Shown: piece by piece, positions 12,401-23,042 of the stretch | How positions within the stretch are numbered: the first letter of the stretch is position 1 | How the letters are laid out: the number at the start of each line of letters is the position of its first letter | Assembly: GCA_029717555.1 (NCBI GenBank) | Contig: JAMDHS010000126.1 | Span: 1 to 46,989, forward strand | DNA: 46,989 nt | Direction: 5' to 3' | Source of the DNA: Peribolospora baueri | Taxonomy: Eukaryota > Basidiomycota > Peribolosporomycetes > Peribolosporales > Peribolosporaceae | Notes under the pieces: generated by a model | Seen by the model: only the letters and a program-made list of their open reading frames with translations | Told to the model about the DNA's origin: nothing | Databases searched by the model: none | Translations under genes and position numbers: made by a program

Positions 12401-13092
12401 TCAAGGGGCGCTGAAGGTAATCCGGTACTCGACAGCGGGCACTGCTGCTTTCTGTACCATATCCTTCCCTGCCGCGTCTTTCTCATTAGAACTGACGCAT
12501 TAATGAGCGCTGCCACTTTTGCTGTCCTTCTATGTCTCGGGCATCTTTCCTCTCTTTGGGCAAGTTTCTGAACTTCCCTTCCTACGTTCTCCAGTTGTTC
12601 CGCCACGATCGCGCGCAGCCAGACATGTGAACGTACTTACGGTCAGAGCGGAGCAACCCCGAGCCCTGCCCGGCGCCAATGTCACCGCGGGCGCATGGGA
12701 CGTCCAGGGTCGACACCGGCAGGTTTGGAGGAGAGGTAGGACGACCCTGAACATGATCTTAGAGCCTTGGCTTGCCCTGCCAGCAACGGCGACGGTCAAA
12801 GCGTGTCATCGCTATCAAGTCCTCCTTCCCTCACTACTATCATTGGGTATTTGGACGGCGGGCACGATGTGCTGAGAGCGCTGTCAGGGGACGTGAACGG
12901 AGCGGGATGAAGTCATGCAACTGGATGGAGAGCGAAGAGGAGGACAGAGAGACGGACTCGTCATGACCTCCGCTTGAATCGAGGAAGAGCGCAAACGTGT
13001 GCACGGACCAGTTCACCTGCCTCCGTCGGGCCCCGCGGTTCCTTCGATCGCGTCGCAAAAAATCAACCCACCTCAGCGAGGAAGGAAAAAAT

Positions 13093-13180
13093 TGATCGCT
13101 CCCGGGTTCGAACCGAGGACCTTATCCGTTCAGAATTAATCGTGTTAAGGATACGCCATAACCAACTAGGCCAAGCAATC
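13093..13180 (-). tRNA. tRNA-Val (anticodon AAC) with a 14-nt intron
   Basis: The transcript starts at 13180. The acceptor arms GATTGCT and AGCGATC pair over 7 bp with one wobble, and the discriminator is A. The A box TGGCCTAGTTGG and the B box GGTTCGAACCC are canonical. The anticodon stem TATCC/GGATA encloses TTAACA, a 14-nt intron after position 37, then C. The T stem CTCGG/CCGGG pairs with one wobble. A T6 run directly downstream (plus-strand A tract at 13086-13091) is a Pol III terminator. The anticodon loop TTAACAC matches eukaryotic tRNA-Val(AAC). The mature molecule would be 74 nt plus CCA. Confidence 0.93.
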
Positions 13181-13404
13181 ATATTACTTTTGCTATGAAA
13201 AAATGATCCATGGTATCCGTTCCAAACCGAAGGGTATTTTGTATGCCGTGGGTTCGAGCCGCACGTTGGGCACCATCACGTCACGACCCCGGCTTGGATC
13301 GAAAGCAAAAGAGCTCAGCCGTGTGCACGGACCCGTTCTATTCGCCTCCCTATACCCGAGAGAATCTCTTACTGAAACAAAACGATATGATCAATGTAAG
13401 GATC

Positions 13405-13655
13405 AGTTTTGATGTTTTGCAAGACATGAAACCGAAACGATTTAAAGCCCAGATGTGGATCTTTGCAAGATATCGGTACTACCATCAACCCAGTAGTCCC
13501 CTTGAAAACTGCACAATCTGATTGTGCATTTGGGGCTCATGTTTGGATCTCTGCGAGATGTCGATGGAACATCGACCCTGCAGCCGCCTTGAAAACACAC
13601 GGTCTGGACGGTAATTTAGGTGCCAGGTCGGACACTTGCGAGATATCGGGCACAC
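13405..13655. repeat. 87-bp tandem repeat, about three units
   Basis: The motif GATGTGGATCTTTGCAAGAT with variants occurs near 13452, 13539 and 13626, exactly 87 bp apart, and a weaker partial copy lies near 13409. CCTTGAAAACTGCAC / CCTTGAAAACACAC also recurs between them. The unit is non-coding as far as can be seen. Confidence 0.7.
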
Positions 13656-14305
13656 GGATGGAGGGTGGAAACCGCAAGCCAAGATGCTGCGACTCGCACG
13701 GCGAATATGCCCCCTATTGGTCTCCCACAATGAGCTGCCTGTCTTTGGACATGCGCAAGTTCGGCCTGGTGGATAACAAGGACTGGTATGACGGTGACAA
13801 TACCGGTAAGAGGTCGTGTGTATGACGAACGCAAACAGGATCATGGTCCGCTGCCGGCCGGACTTCCGCTGCTGCGTCTGGACGCGGCCGCTTCGCCGTC
13901 GTCGTCCCAACGCGCGATGCTTGAATTGCGGGCAGATGGTCCACCATACCGATGCGCCCGTCTAGAGGTTCACCACCTGGACTGGACTGGATTCCATCCG
14001 AGCATGCAGACGGGATGGAAGAAGGATGGCCCAGCTCGACCAGCGTTTGGCGGAACGCCGTCGTCGTGGGAATTCCGGCCGGCGATGCGCGGCAAAGGGG
14101 GCCGCGGGCGTGCGCCTCGTGCAGGCGGCTAGGGAGCGAGGGAACGAGGGAACGAGACAGGCATGATCGAGCCACCGTCCTTTCTTCTTCTTGCTCGGCC
14201 CCTTCCTCTTTCGTATTCTCCTCTCCTCGTGCCTTCGCCCCTATATCCCTTCGCATTCATATCCCCCGGCCGTCTTCGTGCGGCTGCTGTTTCCACTCTT
14301 TGTTC

Positions 14306-17300
14306 ATGAGCGGCGATACGAGCGGCGGCCTCTCCAGAGGCGACATGGATACCGAGTGAGTGTCTGCCCACGCCATCGACGGCCTTCTCTTACGCAGCGA
14401 TGAAACCCTCTCGCTGACCTCCCCTTAGAAACGCATTTGCGCTTGCGAACGAGCCCGACCCGACCACCGGCTGGACGCCGCTGCATTACGCCGCGAGCAG
14501 GGGCCAGCTGGAGAGGGTGCGGTGGTTGGTCGAGGAATGTGGCGCCATGGTCGGATGCGAGGACCGAGAAGGAGAGGTGAGCGTGACTTTGTTCATTCCT
14601 GGTTTCGACCGCGAGCATGATCTGAGTTTCCCTCTCGCAACCCGGGCAGACCGCTCTGCACAAGGCCGCCCTGTACGGCCGGCTGCCCACTCTCTCCTAC
14701 CTACTCTCCGAGACCGCTGACGCGGATCCCAATGCCGCCGATAACGATGGTTGGACAGCCCTGCATAACGCCGCTAGTAAAGGCTACCTCGACATCATCC
14801 GGGTATTGATCGAGCAAGCGGGCGCAAACGTGAACATCAAGGGCGGAAGGGGTGGATACACGCCACTGAGTGAGTGCGCGGCCCGGCCCGCCGAGGGAAG
14901 CCATGGTCGGTGGCGGTGGCTCATGTGCGTTCCGGTGTGCTGTCGCAGTGAATGCCGCCTCCAAGGGGCACTTGCCCGTGGTCCGCTACCTGACCGCGAA
15001 ACAACATGCCGACCCGTTCGTGCACAACAACTTTGGCGAGACTGCATACGACGTCGCGGCGGCCACGTTCGAGGTGTACATTTGCCATGTGTTGGAAAAG
15101 TACGAGGCGGAGCGTTGGGCGGCGCTCAAGTTTTCCAGTCCGGCGCAGAGCCAGGATGGCCCTTCGCCCGTCAAGCTGGGACAAGGCGCCTACAACCCTC
15201 TCGTCTTGCATTCGACGGTGCCCGTGCTGGTATACGAGAACCAGCGACTCGATACAAGGCTCAAGACGCTCGCCTACCGCGGCGGAAAGCCGCGCTGGTC
15301 GGCGACGTCCGCTGGCCGAAGGTCGAGGACGGACCGTCGAGCGCCCTTCACCATCCCGCCCGGCAGTTTGAACTCCACCGGCAAGCACGTGCCCGTGTTC
15401 AGGAGCGATGTGCAGCTGCCTAAAAGGGACGACCCGTATCATCTGCCGCTTCCGTCCAGGGTGAACCCAAGTCTGGCTCGACGCGGCGGGCGGTCGCGTC
15501 CGGCTAGCCGCCTTCCGACTGTCAGTGAGGCACCGATAGATATCGACGGATCGGGCGCATCGTCCACTCCCACCCCTTCCTCCGTCCTCGCCACTACCCC
15601 TCGCGCTTCTTCTGCCTCTTCGTCCGCATCCGCGTCCGCCTCTGAAGCCTCCGTGGAGCGCTCTCATTTCTGGCTCTCCGATTGGACGCCTGACTTGACC
15701 CATCCCCGGGTGGACGTGGACGACGGGTGGCAATACGCTCGTTCGTTCGACGATCCAGAAGAGAGGTGGACCGCAGAGCAGCCCCCTCTCTTGCGACGCC
15801 TTCTCTCCGGAGGCGCGTCTGGCGTTGGTGGCGTCGTAGGTTCCGCCGCTGCAATGGGGAGGGACGACGAGGAAAGGCTGAGGTTGACCGGATGGGTGCG
15901 ACGTCGACGGTGGGTGCGTATCATGCGTCGCAGAGTAGACATCGAGCTCGGCGACCCGGTCCCCGGGGAAGATGCTTGGGCCGCAGCCCACGGCGAAGGG
16001 GTTGACTACCTCACTCGCGCCGAATTTCTCGCTGGTGGTGCTGCGGACGGACACTCGATGGGCGTCACAACGCCTTCGGCAGAGGGCACGTCGAACGGGG
16101 TGGACGAAAGCGTCGAGCTCAGGAGGAAGATCGCGAGGCTGGAATCTGCCGTGAGCGAGTTGAGGAGTGGATGCTTCAGTGAGTCCAATTCCAAATGCGG
16201 TTCACCTGCTCCTATGGAACATATCGCGTCTGCATTGAAGAGCACGGCTCGCTTCTCTGCTTGCAACACCCTCACTCGTAAACCATGTCCCATGTACTCG
16301 CTTTCAGCGGACGACAATGCGGAACGACGCTCTCGGGGAGAGGACCTCCTGAAGCGCTACACTCTCGAACTCGGCCTACTGCGAGAATTCGCGGGTGATG
16401 GCCTTGTGGAAACAGAGTATTCGGACGAGGATGACGATGACGATGACGAGGACGAGGAGTTCATCTATCCTGGTTCGTCGCGCGACGACGGCATGTCCAC
16501 CGTCACCGGCCGCACCGGCTATTCTCGTCGGACCGCTCTGGCACCGAGCCCTTTCCGCTCGGGCAGCTACTTCCCCTCAGCCCCGTCAGTCATCTCCTAC
16601 GGCGGAGAGTCTTCCTACACCATCCGTGCTGCTACCCCACGCTCTCAGGACCTTGCAGCTGCCCCGGGGTTCAGGGTGCCCACAAATGAAATGCCCAGCA
16701 AGGCCCCCGTGAGACGCGGCGACGTCCCTCAGCCGCATAACCTGCAGCCTCAGTGGGAAAGGGACGAGGATGCGAACGAGTGTCGAAGGTGCCAGAGGCG
16801 ATTCACTTTCTTCGTCCGCAAGGTGGGTTCGGTTGTGCTGCGCACCACAGGGATGACTTGCTTGCTGATGTCCATCTCCGCCAACGCAGCATCACTGTCG
16901 TCGCTGTGGCCTGGTCGTGTGCGCCCAATGCTCCACACATCGCGTGCCCTTGGACCCGACCGAGCTCGTGCTCGATCCAGCCGCACCTGAGACGTGGCCC
17001 TCGCCGTCCTACCCCAATCAGCCCTTGCTCCATCGCATTTGCGACCAATGCGATGCTGAACTTAAGATGCCCAACCGTCTTCGCAACGCCGCAGGCGAGG
17101 CTTCCTCTCGCGCCGGAGAGATCCTGCTTGGAGGGCGCAGTGGCAGGCGCAACGTGGACGAAAACGAGCGGGCGAGCGACATTAGCTCTAACGTGAGCGA
17201 GCTCACCGAGTGCCCAGTGTGCAACACCACGCTGGCCTCTCTGGGTAGCGCGCAGCAGCAGGAGGAGCACGTGAAGGATTGTCTTGACAACGGAGGCGGT

Positions 17301-17697
17301 GGCAGCGTGCAGAGCGGGCGATATCTTGGTAAGCAGCGCTGTTTCTCCTCTTCCGCATCGCTGCTCCGAAGCTGACCGTCATCCCGAAACTCGGTCTTAT
17401 TGGCGGTCGCGTATGGTGTCGTGGCCAGTGTACAAGCTTCCGGCGAACTCGCCGATCGTCGGCAAAGAGTGCATCATTTGCATGGAGGAGTTCACCGTCA
17501 CCGAGATGATCGCGCGGCTCCCTTGCCTTTGCTACTTCCACCGCACTTGGTGAGCGAGCCACGGGTGGCGTTCTCGAGTTTCTATCGGAGACCGTCGTCC
17601 TTGACGCCCGTCTCCTTTTCTAATCTACTCCGTTCACAGCATCTCTGCGTGGTACAATCGCGGCAAATCCTGCCCAGTGCACGCCAGGACGTGGTAA
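14306..17697 (+). CDS. Ankyrin-DysF-FYVE-RING protein, likely endosomal E3 ubiquitin ligase
   Basis: Exons: 14306-14355, 14429-14576, 14650-14869, 14949-16178, 16308-16822, 16890-17328, 17429-17549, 17640-17697 (2781 nt, 926 aa). Ankyrin repeats occupy about residues 25-180 (GWTPLHYAASRG, TALHKAALYG, GWTALHNAASKG). A dysferlin/peroxin (DysF) domain lies about 378-465 (VDVDDGWQYARSFD, then GWVRRRRWVRIMRRR). A short coiled coil and an acidic run follow. The FYVE domain (about 699-785) has WERD, RKHHCRRCG restored across the intron at 16823-16889, and RICDQC, so it should bind PI3P on endosomes. The C-terminal RING (about 881-922) reads CIICMEEF ... CLCYFHRTCISAW ... SCPVH, with a CPxH last pair as in Pib1/ZNRF-type ligases. 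The intron 16179-16307 is in frame and could be retained. FYVE plus RING resembles yeast Pib1; the ankyrin and DysF parts are extra. Substrate unknown. Confidence 0.9.
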
Positions 17698-18210
17698 TCG
17701 CCGTTGGATCGACTTTTCTTTCTTCCTTCCTCCGTCCTCGTCTGCCTTTCTTCCCCCCTCTCCTTCCTTGAGATTCCCCGCTGTCCATGGTCCGTCGAGA
17801 TGACCCTACGATCAGTACGTTTTCACGCATTTTATTAATACACACACGCGTGCGTGCTTGGGAGAGCTTCATAGCGGACGTCGACGGATCGACGATCGTC
17901 GACGTCGGCCATGCGCAAAGCCGTCCAGTCACAGTCAAACATCTAATCGGATCGTGTTTCTTCAGCTCGAGCTCAAGCGAATGACACTTCATCCGAACGG
18001 GTAAGTAAGTACACCACGGCGAGCGGTAAAGAGCCGGCCAAGAAACCGGGGGGGCGATAGCGATAGCGATAGAAAAAGAGCAAAGGTGGAAACGACGACG
18101 CCGCTGCGAAGGAAGGTCGCGCGCGTCCGTGCGGAGAGAGAGTGAAATTCGGAGGGAGGGTTATTTGAGGAAGCGGAGCCGTTGTTTTAGACAGACAAAA
18201 GCGGGGCCGA
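17698..18210. other. Convergent 3' flanks, no gene seen
   Basis: Intergenic stretch between the stops of two convergent genes. It contains pyrimidine-rich tracts (about 17710-17765) and a GATAGC microsatellite near 18055-18072. No ORF, RNA gene or repeat of note is seen. Confidence 0.6.
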
Positions 18211-21200
18211 TCACATGAGCGCCTTCCAGATCTGAAGGATGTGACGGGGAATGAAATGGTCAGGGAACGTCCGCGGGAGTGCTTCGCGGAAAAAGGGAAG
18301 AGGATAGATAGGCGGGGCCGCACCTTGTCAACAAAGTTCTTCGGAGGCTTCTCCGGCGTTTCGGCGGCCTCGATCTCGTCGATGCCCGAGACGAAGCTGT
18401 GGGGGTTGGGGTTGGGAGAAAAGCGAGGTAAGTGTGTTAGGGTCATGAACAGAAGGTTCAGACAGACGACGAGCGGGATGTAGTAGGATGCGACGCGATC
18501 GAGCGAAAAAAAAAAAAAAAAGGACGAGCGGGAAGAACGCAAGATCGGTCCGTGAGGAGACACTCACTCCTGAGGAACGGCGGCGTCGGCGGCGCAGTTG
18601 GAGGGATGGGGGTGAAAGAAGAGAATGAGCGTCCAGCTCTTGAACGACCGGTCGGTAAGACACGAAAATGGCTAATTGTTCGCGTACCATCTCCTCGGGT
18701 GCGATCACGCGCGACTTTTGCCAAAGCTTGCTGCCGAAGTAGAGCTGCATGTGTGCATGTCGTCGGATGCGGATGCGGACAGGGATGAGCCAAGCTCGGG
18801 GTGTCTATCACAACCCATCTCTCCTTGTCAGACTGGGAGCGGGACTCACCAAAGGGAACAGGACCATGGGCAGGTACGACGTGACCTAAAGACATCGAAA
18901 ACGGAGCGGGCCACCGCGGGGGTCAGACAGGGATCAGAGCCGAGGCGCGCCGAAACGAGTGGGAAATCGTTTAGGAACTCGGAACTCGGGAGCTCACAAA
19001 GGTGGCCACGTCCCACTGCGAATTCGTTCATACGCACGCACGCACGCACGGGGGCGCAAGTGATCTGTCAGTTTCTGAGAGAAGGATACGGACCAGCTCA
19101 TAGAATAGAGGTGATGCGATGGCTTCTTACGTTTCCGTGGATAAAGACGGCGAAGCCTGTGAAGTGCAAATGCAAGTGCAAGTGCGGGCGAGGAGGCTCT
19201 ATCCGTTCAGCTCACGCCCCCGCCCCGCCCCGCATGGCCAAGGGTACAATTTCGGACATGGGCGACTTACCGTTGAACAATACGATGATACAACAAGAGA
19301 TCCTGCGAGCGACGAGGACAACAGCAAAAAGAAAAAGAGTAAGGGATGGACCCCAGTCGACTTATTTCATACTGCCTCTCTAGTAGGTGGCACTCGATCC
19401 TCGAGGACTTTCTGACAACTCACATGCCGTACCACGCCAGGTAGGGCTGACCCCAGTTGGCAAAGGGCAGCTTCTTGCGGTCATAGCCTTGGACCTTCAT
19501 ACCCTTGTAAAAGCGGAGGTAGGTGATGCAAATGCCGACCCAGGTCAAGAGACCGGCGAGGGAGGTCCTATTGCGGCCAAGCGAAGCGAATGGAGGGAGG
19601 CGAGACGGCACGGCACGGGTCAGCACGCCGACCCGCGCGTCGAACAAATCCCGGGAAAGTGGAAAGGGAACGAAGAGCGGGGCTCACATGTTGGCGAACC
19701 AGTTGAACACCATGTTGGAGCCCGCAGAGACGCCCATGAACGAGAGGAAGGTGAAAGCGATGGACACGGTGAGGGAGACCCAGGGCAAGCCGTTCTTGAG
19801 CGTCTTGGAGAAGATGCGCGGCGCTTGGCCAGAGATGGAGAGGGCATAGAGAGCGCGAGAGGAAGTGTAGAGGTCGGACGAGGCAGCAGAGCAGGCCGAT
19901 GTCAACTGAATCAGAAAAAGGTAAAGAAAGGGTGAGAGGGACGATGTAGGAAACGAGAGGCCCGCTGGTGAAGAAAGGGAGGAGGACGCACGAAAGCAGC
20001 ATTGACGACGCTAGGAAGGCCCTTGACCCCGGCGTTCTTGAGAGCGATGACGAAGGGCGACTTGGCGCCAGTGGACGTTTTCAGGCCGAGGTTGGGCTCG
20101 TTAGAGGGGACCAGGAGGGAGATGATGAACGTGCCGCCGATGCTGTTAGCGGACACGAATGGGTCAGTCAGGGGACATCTCCAAAGGCATCTTCCATCTC
20201 CTCGCAGCACGAACCCCCGGTCGACTCGACTCACTAGAAGATCAAGATACGAACGTACACGCGCCTGGGGAAAACGCATATAGTGAGACGGGCTTCAGGT
20301 GGAGGGATTAAGCTAGGACGACTCACCTGATGGCACGAGGGATGTTACGGCGCGGGTTCCTGGACTCTCCGGAGGCGATGGCGACGATCTCGGTACCTGT
20401 GCGCGGGGGCGGGGCCACGGAGAGTCAAATCAGAAAGGCACGCTCAGCGGTCTGGTGTCACGGTCGGAAGCTAGCTCACCGATGTACGAGAAACCGGCTT
20501 GGATCTACTCCGCGGGAACGGCGACATCGCATGGATGAGTCAGCAAGCAGGAAGAAAGGCAACGTACGAGAGCAAGCGAGTCGACTCACGAGGACGGCCC
20601 AGAAGCCGAGGAAGCGTCCCTTCGCGCCCTCGATGCCGAGGTACTGAACGAAGGGGCCCGGATTCTAGGACGACGTGGAGCATAGACATGAGATGGTTAG
20701 AGCCGAACGTCCGACAGTAGCCATCGGGTAAAAAAAAAAAAAAAAAGACAGAGAAAAAAAAGCAGGAAGGAGAACGCCAACACACCTTCCAATACCGGAA
20801 GCCGAGACGGTCATGCGAAGGGCCACCGCCGAGGTCGAGGACGATGCCGAGGATGATAAGACCGATGATAGTGATGACCTTGATGCTGGCAAACCAAAAT
20901 TCCGCCTATTCCGAGATAGAGACGAAGGGCTGAGTGCGACTAAGGCGGGGGCGAGGCGACGACGACGCGAGAGGGACGGAACGTACCTCTCCGTAGCCCT
21001 TGGCACCGAGCAGGTTGATACCTGCACACGGACGATGCAAACGAGTCAGCAGGTTGTCATGGCGTCGAAGGAGAGACTTGGAACGCCAGCGCTCACCTGA
21101 AACGACGACGATAAAGATGCTAATCCAGGCCGCATTGCTGTAAAGAAGATCGAATGCATTGTGTTAGCTGGGCGCCGACGGACCGAGACGATCTTCACCG

Positions 21201-22676
21201 GGAAACGCGTGGACAACTCGCTTCGTCGTGGAATCCCAAAAGTTGACGAGGACGGCTGCGGCGGACAGTTCGGCGGGGAGGACGACAACCCTGTGGCGGT
21301 TCGTAAAGGATGCGGGTGGGGGATGTGAGAAGGAAGGTGCGTCCACAGACTCGGTTCAGAGGACGGAAAAGGAGACGCACCAGTTGTACCAGTAGTTCCT
21401 ATCGGCCGATGCAGCCCAGGACGGTTTGACCGATCAGAACTTGGCACGAGGATCTGCTTGACCGGAGCCTGTCCAACTCACCAACCCTAGGGAGACAGGC
21501 GAACGAAATTCAGAGTCAGATTTTCCAGTCCACCACGTCTGGCGTCGACATCAGAGGAGTGCATAAGCGCAGACGCACCATAGCGAACGAAAGGGCGTTG
21601 TCAACGAATCGCTCGGCAAGCTTGACGTGACTGCAGAGAAGAGGGCGGCGCGGGAGGATGGAGGGTCGGAATTAGAGGAGAGAACGGAAGACGGAGGAAG
21701 GACGGGATGGCTGCCCGCTCGGCGCACGCACCCGCCGGAAATGGGGAGGTAGGCGATCATTTCTCCGAGGGAGACCATGACAGAATACACGATGGTTCCC
21801 ATAATCGCGTAGCCGAGGACGAGACCGACGGGACCACCGTGCTCGAGGGCGTTGGCCGTACCGAGGAAGAGACTTTGGGAGGGGCGTGAGAAGGGCGAGG
21901 AGGGATGGGCGTTGTCAGCGAGGAGGCCGAAGAGCGGGAGGGAAAGGACGCCGAGTTGAATTGCTCACCCGGTGCCGATCACACCACCTGTGTACGTTGT
22001 GGAAGGCAAGACGGCGGTGGGAAGCAGAAGGAGGTGAGCGAGCGAGCCGGTGGTGCTTCAGGGAAGACGCGCATGAAGACGACGTACCAATACTGATCTG
22101 TGGGCCGAACGTCAGGAGCGTCGAAAAGGGACAGATAGACGAGGGCGGGACGTGAATGAGCGCTCGGAAGACACGCCGGTCGTCTGAATGCACTGACCAT
22201 GGCAATATGACTGACGGGGACCAACGTGGAGGATAAGGCCGAAGGGATGAGCGCCGTACCGCGCTGCCAAGGGCCGGCCTAGGTGCGAACGAGAGCTCAC
22301 CGGTTTTTCAAGCCACGATGGAGGTTGCCCTCTCCGATGGCAGAGTCGCCCTAGTGCATGGCGGAAAAGGGCGTTGAGGAGTTAGTGGTGGTACATACGA
22401 AATCGAAATCAAACAGCGCTCTTTCCCTCTTGCTGGTCGAGGAGAAACAGGAACAGGCACGCCACACTCTGCCCTGTCCTGACCCCTCCTAGCCTGGCAG
22501 CTCAGAGAAGGAAGAAGAGACAGCACGGCACTCACGGCGAGCTCTGCAGTTCCGATATCGGGGTGCTTCTCCTCCAAGGGGTGTACGCCGGCGGAGGCAG
22601 GGCCGCCTGCGCTCTTGAAGGGGTCATCGCTCTTGAAGGCGTCCCCTGGGTCGCCTTCGCCTTGGTAGGAAGACAT
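18211..22676 (-). CDS. YAT-family amino acid permease, about 28 exons
   Basis: Plasma-membrane amino acid/proton symporter of the APC superfamily (Gap1/Agp/Dip5 relatives); substrate not predictable. Exons: 22676-22536, 22350-22301, 22210-22198, 22097-22088, 21987-21969, 21872-21732, 21630-21579, 21486-21482, 21398-21381, 21290-21222, 21137-21097, 21021-20987, 20905-20786, 20664-20590, 20504-20480, 20396-20327, 20264-20235, 20142-19992, 19905-19688, 19567-19424, 19302-19271, 19156-19131, 19015-18998, 18885-18850, 18744-18688, 18569-18568, 18396-18324, 18231-18211; 1692 nt, 563 aa. Family marks: HIAMISIGGVIGTGLFLGTA (TM1), [71 protein letters not shown] end. Several exons are 5-19 nt. The intron 21138-21221 is GC-AG. 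The 2-nt exon is a proposal; a 71-nt alternative is open too. Exons before 18745 are firm. Confidence 0.9.
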
Positions 22677-22978
22677 GGCGGAGAGGGGGTGAGGTGAGGA
22701 GAAGGCGAGTGTTGTATGTCTGCGTGGGGACGGGAGGAGGGGGGAAAAGAAGCAAGGTCGAGCGAGGCAGCGCGATACTGTCAGTCTCGCTTTATGGATG
22801 GTGGAGAAGAGGGAAGAGAAGGGGACGCTGGCGGGCGCGGTGTAGGCGCGTGATGTGCAGTGCAGTGATGGCCTCCCGCGAGGTGGTGAGTGGAGTGCGA
22901 GGCGAGGAGAGGAGAGGAGAGGAGAGAAGCGAGTTGAGTTGCGTTTGCGTCCCGCTCGACTCGAATCGAATCGTACTT

Positions 22979-23042
22979 GCATTCTCTCCCTCTCTCCCTC
23001 CCTCTCTCTCTCTCTCTCTCTCTCCCCCTCGCTCCCCCTCCT
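22979..23042. repeat. CT-rich microsatellite
   Basis: TCTC dinucleotide run embedded in CCCT-type sequence about 300-360 bp upstream of the permease start. On the minus strand it reads as a GA/GAGG tract, a composition common in fungal promoters. Confidence 0.75.

Larger units (their letters stand above)
10735..13340. repeat. Dispersed repeat family linked to the tRNA-Val copies
   Basis: A motif with GTGTGCACGGACCAGTTC as its best-kept part recurs at about 10860-10913, 12966-13016 and 13283-13338, each time preceded by a CTCCGCTT-AATCGA-like segment. The last two copies bracket the intact tRNA-Val. A related ATGGATGGAG... segment occurs at about 10490-10560, 10737-10825 and 12912-12985. Copies are diverged, which suggests old segmental duplication around the tRNA locus or a decayed dispersed element. 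Confidence 0.6.
10470..14305. other. Gene-poor region with tRNA and repeat field
   Basis: No protein-coding gene is supported between the SEC5 start and the ankyrin-FYVE-RING start. The region holds a functional-looking tRNA-Val, a decayed copy of it and at least four families of short direct or tandem repeats, listed separately. TATA-like boxes occur at 11048-11055 and 11525-11533, but the open frames after them (for example near 11399-12055) translate the repeats and show no domain. Confidence 0.55.

Noticed and set aside
13245-13262. GGTTCGAGCC resembling a tRNA B box on the plus strand
   Set aside because: No acceptor, D or anticodon stem can be folded around it; probably part of the tRNA-linked repeat.
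14870-16990. A 706-codon uninterrupted frame taken as the whole gene
   Set aside because: It starts inside an intron without ATG and runs out of frame past the FYVE intron. The spliced model recovers complete ankyrin, FYVE and RING domains.
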